Shown here: piece after piece, positions 1-5,726 of the stretch
Position numbering within the stretch: the first letter of the stretch is position 1
How the letters are laid out: each line of letters begins with the position of its first letter
DNA from: an uncultured Mollicutes bacterium
GTDB lineage: Bacteria > Bacillota_I > Bacilli_A > RFN20 > CAG-288
Reading direction: 5' to 3'
Length of the DNA stretch: 6,490 bases
NCBI GenBank assembly: GCA_900549915.1
Contig: URQF01000078.1
Span: forward strand, 1-6,490
Translations under genes and position numbers: made by a program
The notes under the pieces: model-generated
Databases searched by the model: none
Told to the model about the DNA's origin: nothing
Seen by the model: only the letters and a program-made list of their open reading frames with translations

Positions 1-852
1 AGGAGCAATGAAGAATTTGATTCTCTTTTCTTTGCTAGGAATCGAAACAATGAAGTTCAGTTCCGTCTTAGGTTTACTCCTCTGGCCCAAATTAACAGGC
101 TAGATTTGATCAAGAATTCCCCTTATGGAGATGATTTCTGCTTCTTTAAGAACAAGAGGCTGAATTACATTCTTACAAATCATTCTTTAAATTATTCGGT
201 TGATTTTGATTGTGGAGGTCAATATATTTTCGATTTCCAGGTTAGGCGTGAACGTTTTATTCAGACGATGTCTGACTATTTCAAATCCTTCTATTACCAA
301 CTCGCTCCTATATTCTGCGTTCCTCTTTATCAACAGCATAAACCTTTTGAATATATTTATGGCCGTGAATACGGGTTTGCTGTTTCTCCTTACGACCATG
401 AAGCTAGGTCAAATCGGGTTCCGGCTTCTTTCTTACTACCGACAGGTGCTTCCACTGACAGGATTCTTAAATCTAAATATATTCGTTCCGTTGCAGAGTT
501 TGATTTGATTTCTGTTGAATCGGTAGCCTATCATGCCAACCCACAGACAATCCTTGTTCCAAAGACTGCAAGCGATGGAAATGTCTACAATGTTTCTGTT
601 AGCTATTACACCTATTCTCGTGTTAGTAAAGTAACACAATTCGCAGTTAGGAAAACTTCTCTAGTTAATAAAGAACTGGGTGTAAAAATAGCAGAGGATG
701 AAGTCCATCAGCTTATAAGCTCAATTGACACCCCAGGAACCCTCATTTATAATAATGATGAAATTATCTTCGGAGTTAATTCAGGAAATCAAGGCCTCGA
801 TAACGCTTTGAAGAAATTATCCGATATACTGAAAAAAGGAGAAAACAAATGA
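1..852 (+). CDS. Uncharacterised soluble protein, 3' part of gene (5' end outside window)
   Basis: I do not recognise this family. The frame is open from base 1 to the TGA at 850-852, giving 283 visible residues, so the start lies left of the window. A TTG at 106 is in frame, but coding continues upstream of it without a break (for example FRLRFTPLAQ before it), so it is not a real start. The visible part has no hydrophobic stretch long enough for a membrane segment and is rich in Tyr and Phe, with alternating polar and hydrophobic runs suggesting mixed alpha/beta folding. The C-terminal 30 or so residues (NALKKLSDILKKGENK at the end) look helical and charged. The stop overlaps the start of the lemA-family gene by 4 nt (ATGA), so the two are almost certainly co-transcribed and translationally coupled. 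A function in the same membrane-associated process as LemA is inference from context only. Confidence 0.75.
   Translation, partial: RSNEEFDSLFFARNRNNEVQFRLRFTPLAQINRLDLIKNSPYGDDFCFFKNKRLNYILTNHSLNYSVDFDCGGQYIFDFQVRRERFIQTMSDYFKSFYYQLAPIFCVPLYQQHKPFEYIYGREYGFAVSPYDHEARSNRVPASFLLPTGASTDRILKSKYIRSVAEFDLISVESVAYHANPQTILVPKTASDGNVYNVSVSYYTYSRVSKVTQFAVRKTSLVNKELGVKIAEDEVHQLISSIDTPGTLIYNNDEIIFGVNSGNQGLDNALKKLSDILKKGENK
835..841 (+). promoter_or_regulatory. Ribosome binding site of the lemA-family gene
   Basis: AAAGGAG lies 7 nt before the ATG at 849, inside the last codons of the upstream gene. It fixes the lemA start at 849 and supports coupled translation across the 4-nt overlap. Confidence 0.75.
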
Positions 853-1511
853 ACGAATTAGATGAAGTTACTGGTCCGATCAATGAAGAAGGACGTGATG
901 TTAATGTTATTCAGAAGCAGATTCCGGCAAAGACAGGAGCTGGTACTATTGTCTTTATTGTATTGCTTTTCTTATTAGGTATCATTCCCGGTCTTATTTT
1001 CCTTGCTAAGTATAGGCAAGCACAGAACTACCTTCAGAGACTTCAGCAGAAGATTCAAGCCAATGCATCTACTATTGATAACTATTTGGAACAGCGTGTC
1101 CAGATTCTGAAAAATGCAGCTAAGCTCTTAGACAAATCTATCGAATTAGATGAAAAAGTCAGGACCGATGTTGCAAAGTTCCGTAGTGGTTCGGTTGTTA
1201 GTGACGAAGAACGTAACAAAGTTGCTGGACAACTCGACTCCCTTGGCAACAAAGTCAACATTGCCTTTGAAGCATATCCGGACTTAAAGGCTCACAATGA
1301 GATTGCTGATTGCCTCCAGCAGAATAGCTACCTTCAGCGTGAAATCACAGCTGCTCGTGAACTTTATAACGATTCTGTCTTACAGTGGAATGGCGACATC
1401 AGGCAGTGGCCTGTTAAGAAATTCGTTGCCTCTCGTCATGGCTATACTACCCGTATTCCTTTCACTGCAAGCAAGGAAACCAAAGAAGCAGCTCGCGGAA
1501 CTTTCTTCTAA
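849..1511 (+). CDS. lemA: LemA family membrane protein
   Basis: A 220-residue protein. Residues 1-30 are polar and acidic, 32-53 form one transmembrane helix (TIVFIVLLFLLGIIPGLIF core), and the remainder is largely helical with coiled-coil character (LQRLQQKIQ, then the QRVQILKNAAKLLDK region). The family hallmarks are in the C-terminal half: EAYPDLKA at 141-148, then the ARELYND...WN...I..WP pattern at about 169-188, corresponding to the ARxxYNxxVxxYNxxIxxFP signature of LemA proteins. The cytoplasmic-looking leader before the helix is longer than in typical LemA proteins, where the helix sits near the N terminus. LemA proteins are widespread single-pass membrane proteins whose biochemical role is poorly defined. 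The gene is coupled to the unknown gene upstream and followed 15 nt later by a terminator, so it is the last gene of its transcript. Confidence 0.88.
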   Translation: MNELDEVTGPINEEGRDVNVIQKQIPAKTGAGTIVFIVLLFLLGIIPGLIFLAKYRQAQNYLQRLQQKIQANASTIDNYLEQRVQILKNAAKLLDKSIELDEKVRTDVAKFRSGSVVSDEERNKVAGQLDSLGNKVNIAFEAYPDLKAHNEIADCLQQNSYLQREITAARELYNDSVLQWNGDIRQWPVKKFVASRHGYTTRIPFTASKETKEAARGTFF

Positions 1512-1526
1512 ATTAAGTCAATCAAA

Positions 1527-1562
1527 AAGGACCCTATGCCAGGTTAATGACATAGGGTTTTT
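1527..1562. terminator. Intrinsic terminator between convergent genes, likely bidirectional
   Basis: ACCCTATG (1531-1538) pairs perfectly with CATAGGGT (1551-1558) around a 12-nt loop. Outer G-T and A-T pairs extend the stem to 1527-1562. Read on the plus strand it is followed by a T run (1558-1562) and ends the lemA transcript. Read on the minus strand the stem is followed by CCTTTTT (complement of 1524-1530) and would end the purA-purB-pseudoenzyme transcript just after its stop at 1570. Confidence 0.85.
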
Positions 1563-1569
1563 AATTTGC

Positions 1570-2409
1570 CTAGAAGTGAAGGTCTTTCTGAATCCTAGAA
1601 TGTTCTGTGTTATCTGGAAGAATCCTGATAATCTCACCACCGAAAGAAGAGTCTTTGGTGATAGCTTTTGTTGCTGCTAGAACAGCACCGGAATGAGTTC
1701 CGATAGGATATCCACATTCTTTTCGGAATTTTATAGCCATCGACGAGGCATCCTTTTCAGAAATACGAATGATTTTTTTGAGTTGATCATAGCATGGTTC
1801 AGCCAGGAATTCATCTTTTAGCCGGACACCAATAACATTCATTGTAGGGTTAGCTTGGGCAAAGAAGTTAATGCCGGGCAGTGCATTATCAAAACCAATA
1901 GGAGTAATGATTGTTTTCATATGGGTAACGACATTCTCGTAAATCCTATCTTCGAATAGAGATTGATACTGATAGTAAGAATCTAAGACACGATAGTCTT
2001 CATGCTCTCTTTCAAGCCTTTGGGCTTGACGCAGATAGTCACTTCTCTTGAAAGAAGAAGGAACTTCCTTGATTTCGCCACCCCAATACTTAATATAGTT
2101 TTTGTACAAGGATGGGCAATTTTTCGGAATAAGATGAAGAGAATGGAGATGATAACATGGACACAGCTGCAAAAGCGACCTATTCCTATTTACTCCGTAA
2201 GGACAAATGACAGTGTCATTTGTTCTTAGCTGACGACGGGCCAAATTATCTTCAATCCAGGCAAGGGCAACACGGTCCATGGAAGAACCAGAGGGGTTGC
2301 TGAATTCGGCTTTAAAGCGAATGGTTCGGAATGCAAGAAAAAATGGAGAGAAAGACCCTCCATTTATACAACTTGTATTTTTTGCAAAGACGGTGGATAA
2401 AGAGTACAT
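1570..2409 (-). CDS. Cysteine synthase-like PLP fold-type-II protein lacking the catalytic lysine (probable pseudoenzyme)
   Basis: A 279-residue protein that aligns by eye along its length with O-acetylserine sulfhydrylases (about 305-310 aa). The N-terminal match is FKAEFSNPSGSSMDRVALAWIED (split here: residues 32-43, then M44, then DRVALAWIED), where active enzymes have NPGxSVKDRIALAMIE. The Schiff-base lysine is therefore Met44 (ATG codon, one base from AAG). The TSGNTG substrate loop is YGVNRN (71-76) and the GTGGT phosphate loop is about GFDNA (172-176). Scaffold regions are kept: LHLIPKNCPSLYKNYIKYWG (91-110, cf. ILVMPxTMSxERRxLLxAYG), GYPIGTHSGAVLAAT (233-247) and IIRILPDNTEH (260-270). 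PLP chemistry is thus not expected. The start at 2409 is backed by AAGGAGG 8 nt upstream. It is the last gene after purA-purB, 33 nt behind purB. The intact frame argues against simple decay; a regulatory or binding role is inference. Confidence 0.8.
   Translation of the reverse strand: MYSLSTVFAKNTSCINGGSFSPFFLAFRTIRFKAEFSNPSGSSMDRVALAWIEDNLARRQLRTNDTVICPYGVNRNRSLLQLCPCYHLHSLHLIPKNCPSLYKNYIKYWGGEIKEVPSSFKRSDYLRQAQRLEREHEDYRVLDSYYQYQSLFEDRIYENVVTHMKTIITPIGFDNALPGINFFAQANPTMNVIGVRLKDEFLAEPCYDQLKKIIRISEKDASSMAIKFRKECGYPIGTHSGAVLAATKAITKDSSFGGEIIRILPDNTEHSRIQKDLHF
2198..2228. repeat. Intragenic near-perfect palindrome in the pseudoenzyme gene
   Basis: TAAGGACAAATGAC (2198-2211) and GTCATTTGTTCTTA (2215-2228) are inverted 14-nt arms around a 3-nt centre, with a single mismatch (G2202 against T2224). 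The innermost 9 bp are perfect. It encodes residues 61-71 of the pseudoenzyme, ending just where the lost TSGNTG loop would begin. Confidence 0.7.
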
Positions 2410-2417
2410 TTTAATTT

Positions 2418-2424
2418 CCTCCTT
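2418..2424 (-). promoter_or_regulatory. Strong ribosome binding site of the cysteine synthase-like gene
   Basis: AAGGAGG on the minus strand, 8 nt before the ATG at 2409. It is one of the best Shine-Dalgarno matches in the window and sets the start. Its first A (2424) is also the last base of the 12-bp hairpin arm, so the folded mRNA would place the stem directly against the site while leaving it largely single-stranded. Confidence 0.75.
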
Positions 2425-2464
2425 AGCCGTCTTAAGAATTATTTAAGATAGGTTAAGACGGCTA
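2424..2464 (-). repeat. 12-bp inverted repeat spanning the purB stop codon
   Basis: TAGCCGTCTTAA (2424-2435) and TTAAGACGGCTA (2453-2464) are perfect inverted copies with a 17-nt loop that contains the purB stop (2443-2445). On the minus-strand mRNA the hairpin sits between the end of purB and the Shine-Dalgarno of the next gene. No T run follows it in that direction (AGGAGGAAATT follows), so it is not a normal intrinsic terminator. A role in mRNA processing, 3'-end protection of purAB or translational control is inference. Confidence 0.75.
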
Positions 2465-3738
2465 TAAATGTAATCCCTGTTTCGCAGATAATAGCTGTTA
2501 TCGAAACAGAAATCGATTTCCTTGTCCGTAGCCATACTACGGATAGAAGAATCATTCGATATCAATTCATGGAAGTCCTTACCTTGCTGCAAGGCAATCC
2601 TCGCATAAGGTTGAATTGTATCATATGCTTTTTCCCGGGACCATCCTTTAGCAATCAGAAGCGAAAGCACTCGTGAAGAATAGATTGCACCATGGGTGAG
2701 AGAAATGTTCTTCCTCCTGTTTTGAGGAAACACTACCAAATTATCAATGATTCTTGTCAAACGCTCAGTCCTGTAATCGAAAAGCTCAATCCTATCGATT
2801 AAAGCAACACGTTCAACTGAAGAATGTGAAATGTCACGTTCGTGATAGAGAGCGTTGTCCTCAAGAATTGGAAGAAGATAGCCTCTCATCCTGCGCGCAC
2901 AACCGGTAACATTCTCACTTGAAATCGGATTTCGTTTCTGTGGCATAGCAGAGGATCCTTTTTGTCCCTTCGAGAAGCCTTCCTCCACTTCCTGGATTTC
3001 AGTTCGCGAAAGGTTACGAATCTCTGTTGCTATCTTTTCTTCCGTTGAAGCTAAGATAGCCCTGCTAGCTGCATAATGCTCGTGACGGTCCCGAGACAAA
3101 ACTTGCGTTGCAATTAAAGCTGAGGAGAGACCAAGCTCTTTTGCAGCAATTTCTTGTACTCTTGGATCAATATCTGCCCAATTACCTAGGGCTCCGGAGA
3201 GTTTGCAGACTTCTACTTCTTTTGATGCACTAATAAAGGCGTCAATGCCTCGATTTAGTTCATCATAATAATTTGCCCATTTCAATCCAAATGAAGTCAC
3301 TTCAGCATGCCTGCCGTGAGTTCGTCCGATGCAAGGAGTCCTCTTGTATTCTAAGGCCTTATCTTTAACTTTCTCTCTTAAGGTATTGAGGTCTTCGAGG
3401 ATGATTTCATTTGCTTTCTTGTAAAGACAAGATAATGAGGTATCCACAACATCGGTTGAAGTCAAACCATAGTGAACCCACCGTTTTTCTTCACCTAATG
3501 TTTCTGAAATCTGACGGGTAAATGCAATGACATCGTGCTTCGTGATAGCTTCGATTTCACTGATTCTCTTGACATTGACATGGGCATTCTTGCGAATTAA
3601 ATCGACATCTTCTTGAGGGACAACGCCGATTTCAGACCACCCTTGTAATGAGGCAAGCTCAACATTCAAATATTCATTGAATCTTGATTCGTCCGAAAAC
3701 AATCCTTTCCTCTTTTTTGTAATATATCGGTCAATCAT
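2443..3738 (-). CDS. purB: Adenylosuccinate lyase
   Basis: PurB cleaves adenylosuccinate to AMP and fumarate, and in de novo purine synthesis also SAICAR to AICAR and fumarate. It is a cytosolic homotetramer of the fumarase/aspartase superfamily. The product is 431 residues, the same length as the Bacillus enzyme, and colinear with it from MIDRYITKKRKGLFSDE onwards. Visible landmarks are KHD with His68, WVHYGLTSTDVVDTSLS (87-103), GRTHGRHAE with catalytic His141, the mobile signature loop GSSAMPQKRNP (261-271) carrying the catalytic serine, and HERDISHSSVER (299-310). In the loop, Gln replaces the His usual in PurB (MPHKRNP); Gln occurs at this point in other superfamily members, so activity should be kept. 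The ATG shares its A with the purA stop (TAATG), and AAGGAA at 3747-3752 lies 8 nt upstream, so translation is coupled to purA. Confidence 0.96.
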   Translation of the reverse strand: MIDRYITKKRKGLFSDESRFNEYLNVELASLQGWSEIGVVPQEDVDLIRKNAHVNVKRISEIEAITKHDVIAFTRQISETLGEEKRWVHYGLTSTDVVDTSLSCLYKKANEIILEDLNTLREKVKDKALEYKRTPCIGRTHGRHAEVTSFGLKWANYYDELNRGIDAFISASKEVEVCKLSGALGNWADIDPRVQEIAAKELGLSSALIATQVLSRDRHEHYAASRAILASTEEKIATEIRNLSRTEIQEVEEGFSKGQKGSSAMPQKRNPISSENVTGCARRMRGYLLPILEDNALYHERDISHSSVERVALIDRIELFDYRTERLTRIIDNLVVFPQNRRKNISLTHGAIYSSRVLSLLIAKGWSREKAYDTIQPYARIALQQGKDFHELISNDSSIRSMATDKEIDFCFDNSYYLRNRDYIYSRLNLS

Positions 3739-5021
3739 TAGAAGATTTCCTTACGGATTATTGTTTGATTCTTATCAGGACCAACTGAAATTAAATCTAA
3801 TGATAAGCCAGTTAATTCCTCAATTCTGCGAATATAATTCTTGCAGTTCTCCGGGAGATCTTCATAGTTATTGATGGAAGAAATGTCTTCTGTCCAAGAA
3901 GGAAGTTCTTCATAGACTGGTGTGACCTCGTACAATTCTGGGAGAGAAGAAGGCCTGTAATCAATGTCCATACCATTAATCTGATACTTAGTGCAGATTT
4001 TGATTGTCTTCACGACCGAAAGAACATCTGTAAGCATCAAAGCCGCATGCTTTGCACCAGTGATAGAGGCAACGTACTTGAGCTGAGCAGCATCCAACCA
4101 TCCAATACGACGTGCACGGCCAGTGACAGTTCCATATTCATGGCCTTTATCACGGATAATCTGTGCAATTTCAGGATCTTCGATTTCAGATGGGAACGGA
4201 CCAGCGCCGACACGGGTAGTATAGGCTTTAACAATTCCACAAGTCTTTGCTACAGAGCCGCCCGGAAGTCCAGTATTGGAAGGAATTGCATTTGCAAGAG
4301 GAGAAGATGAGGTTACAAACGGGAACGTTCCGTAAGTCAAGCAGAGCATTGAACCCTGGGCACCTTCAAAAAGAACTTTCTTGTTAGCTTTCAAGGCCTT
4401 CTGGAGATAATTAGAGGTGTCGGTAAGACGTGGAAGAACTAAATCAGAATATTTATTCAGATATTCCCTGATTTCTTCAACGGTAAAGGTTCTGGCACCA
4501 TAGGCTTTCAATTCAAGATTTTTCAATGGAAGAATAGATTCCAGACGCTCTTTGACATACTCTGGATAAGCTAAATCGCCAGCCCGTAGAGAAAGACGGG
4601 CTGCCTTGTCTTCGTAGCAAGGTCCGATTCCATTCTTAGTCGTTCCGATTTTGTTTTTTCCTAAAGCTTCTTCACGAGCTTTATCTAATTCAATATGGTA
4701 AGGAAGAAGAAGAGTAGCCCGCTTTGAAATAATAAGATTGAAATCACTATGCCCGCTCTCGACAAGATTATCAATTTCTTTTGCTAAGCAAGATAAATCA
4801 ATAACCATGCCATCTGCAAGCACATTAACAACAGAAGGATTTAGAATGCCGCTTGGAAGAAGACGAAGTGCGAAACGTTTTCCATCATGCTGGATTGTAT
4901 GGCCAGCATTATTTCCACCTTGGGATCGAACTACGATATCCGCCTTAGATGCAAAATAATCTGTAATCTTCCCTTTGCCTTCATCGCCCCACTGCCTACC
5001 TTGAATTGCTAAAGTCTCCAT
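3738..5021 (-). CDS. purA: Adenylosuccinate synthetase
   Basis: PurA joins IMP and aspartate using GTP to make adenylosuccinate, the first committed step to AMP. It is cytosolic, usually a dimer, and 427 residues here, normal for the family. The N-terminal GTP loop and catalytic Asp13 are in GRQWGDEGKGK (8-18), GGNNAGHT (35-42) carries the catalytic His41, GIGPCYEDKAAR (131-142) is the second family signature, GAQGSM (220-225) is the IMP-side loop, TTRVGAGPFPSE (268-279) and TVTGRARRIGW (298-308) bind IMP and aspartate, and SVGPDKNQTI (412-421) is the C-terminal guanine-binding segment. After GAQG, the usual LDIDHGTYPFVTSSNP reads LCLTYGTFPFVTSSSP, an uncommon change next to the IMP site. AGGAG (5032-5036) lies 10 nt before the ATG. 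It is followed by purB with a one-base overlap and is probably transcribed from the promoter in the gap upstream. Confidence 0.96.
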   Translation of the reverse strand: METLAIQGRQWGDEGKGKITDYFASKADIVVRSQGGNNAGHTIQHDGKRFALRLLPSGILNPSVVNVLADGMVIDLSCLAKEIDNLVESGHSDFNLIISKRATLLLPYHIELDKAREEALGKNKIGTTKNGIGPCYEDKAARLSLRAGDLAYPEYVKERLESILPLKNLELKAYGARTFTVEEIREYLNKYSDLVLPRLTDTSNYLQKALKANKKVLFEGAQGSMLCLTYGTFPFVTSSSPLANAIPSNTGLPGGSVAKTCGIVKAYTTRVGAGPFPSEIEDPEIAQIIRDKGHEYGTVTGRARRIGWLDAAQLKYVASITGAKHAALMLTDVLSVVKTIKICTKYQINGMDIDYRPSSLPELYEVTPVYEELPSWTEDISSINNYEDLPENCKNYIRRIEELTGLSLDLISVGPDKNQTIIRKEIF

Positions 5022-5046
5022 TTGAAAATCGCTCCTATTTATATGT

Positions 5047-5067
5047 GTAATGAAGACCGTTCATTAC
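5047..5067. promoter_or_regulatory. Inverted repeat in the purA leader, candidate operator
   Basis: GTAATGAA (5047-5054) and TTCATTAC (5060-5067) form a perfect 8-bp inverted repeat with a 5-nt centre (GACCG). It begins at the predicted transcription start, about 7 nt after the candidate -10 element, and ends 10 nt before the purA ribosome binding site. No T run follows on either strand, so a terminator is unlikely. This placement fits a repressor-binding site; the regulator is unknown. Confidence 0.5.
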
Positions 5068-5073
5068 TTATAG

Positions 5074-5082
5074 ATTTTAGCA
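5074..5082 (-). promoter_or_regulatory. Candidate extended -10 promoter for purA-purB
   Basis: The minus strand reads TGCTAAAAT, a TGn-extended -10 element with 5 of 6 matches to TATAAT. No convincing -35 box stands 17 nt upstream (CTTCCA is weak), which an extended -10 can tolerate. It lies in the only sizeable gap (5022-5108) on the minus-strand side, directly before purA. Confidence 0.4.
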
Positions 5083-5108
5083 CGAAACAAAGAGTATGGA
5101 AGAAGATT

Positions 5109-5726
5109 TTATATTTTATTCTCCAACTGGGAAATCAAGAAAAGAATGCTCAGACGTCCGTTGAATGAAAAAGTATATTTATCTGGGTTAGAAAGCATTT
5201 CTTTGACTTTGCAAATAGGCAAAAATGAAAATTCTATGTCTTCAAAAGGCTCCCTGTCGGTTTTGGAAAAATCAATAACTTCCCCTTTTACTAGTGCAAG
5301 CTTTTCATCGCTTAGACCAGTGGAAGAAGGAGAGGGCGGAATAAGAAGCTCGACATGGTCAATGATAGCACCTGTTTCTTCCTTAGATTCCCGTTTTGCG
5401 GCTTCTTGGATTGAATTATCACTGATTTCCATTAAACCGGCAGGGATTGAATAAAGGTAACCATTAACGGCAGGTCTGAACTGCTTCTCTAACAGGATAT
5501 AGTATTGATTCTCTTCTTTGTTAAAAGAATATAACAAAATAAGAATGCCTTCCGGAGTTGAAAAATCATGGGTTAGTGCTAATAATTCATTCTCTTTGCG
5601 ACGAGATGAAACGTAGTAATCATAAAGATGCTTTCCATCGTTCTTTTCGACTTCATAGTGCCTGACATAAAAATTAAGAAAAGGATGATCTGTCTCTTTT
5701 GAAACAGAAACCAGTTTCCACTTCAT
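5109..5726 (-). CDS. Nudix hydrolase, ADP-ribose pyrophosphatase-like
   Basis: A 205-residue cytosolic protein with a Nudix domain in the middle. EKQFRPAVNGYLYSIPAGLME (80-100) followed by the Nudix box at 97-120 is arranged as in ADP-ribose pyrophosphatases. The metal-binding core RESKEETGA (112-120) keeps REx2EExG. The first half of the box is slightly off: Gly97 is followed by Asp103 where Glu is usual, and one extra residue separates it from RE (8 instead of 7). Downstream, PSPSSTGLSDE (131-141) resembles the SPG(F/M)(S/T)DE element of ADP-ribose and nucleoside-diphosphate-sugar hydrolases. The substrate is a nucleoside diphosphate linked to another group, most likely ADP-ribose or a sugar nucleotide, but cannot be fixed here. 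The N-terminal 50 residues are the variable dimerisation region of this subgroup. The ATG overlaps the PAP2 stop by 4 nt (ATGA) and no clear Shine-Dalgarno precedes it, so it probably depends on reinitiation after PAP2 translation. Confidence 0.88.
   Translation of the reverse strand: MKWKLVSVSKETDHPFLNFYVRHYEVEKNDGKHLYDYYVSSRRKENELLALTHDFSTPEGILILLYSFNKEENQYYILLEKQFRPAVNGYLYSIPAGLMEISDNSIQEAAKRESKEETGAIIDHVELLIPPSPSSTGLSDEKLALVKGEVIDFSKTDREPFEDIEFSFLPICKVKEMLSNPDKYTFSFNGRLSILFLISQLENKI

Noticed and set aside
106..108. TTG as start codon of the first gene
   Set aside because: The frame is open without a stop from base 1 and reads like ordinary protein upstream of the TTG. No Shine-Dalgarno precedes it, so the gene begins outside the window.
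1570..2409. Calling the cysteine-synthase-like gene a pseudogene
   Set aside because: Despite the lost active site there is no frameshift or internal stop, the length is near family size, conserved scaffold motifs persist and the ribosome site is strong. A coding pseudoenzyme fits better.
2424..2464. Intrinsic terminator after purB
   Set aside because: The stem is strong but is followed by AGGAGGAAATT, not a T run, and the arm lies next to a working ribosome site.
2941..2943. Gln in place of His in the PurB signature loop as a sign of inactivity
   Set aside because: MPQK is found in other members of the fumarase/aspartase superfamily, and the catalytic His68, His141 and serine loop are intact.
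4047..4310. Antisense open frame opposite purA (and similar ones opposite purB, the Nudix gene and others)
   Set aside because: These lie fully within well-identified genes on the other strand and have no recognisable protein features or ribosome sites.
4580..4603. 8-bp hairpin CAGCCCGT/ACGGGCTG inside purA, and a 7-bp one at 4887-4909
   Set aside because: Inverted repeats of this length are expected a few times by chance in 6.5 kb, and the first falls on a conserved protein motif that constrains the bases.
5022..5108. PurR-type PurBox upstream of purA
   Set aside because: Short CGAA- and GAACG-like pieces occur (CGAAAC near 5083, CGTTC at 5058-5062), but spacing and flanks do not match the CCGAACA-type tandem boxes.
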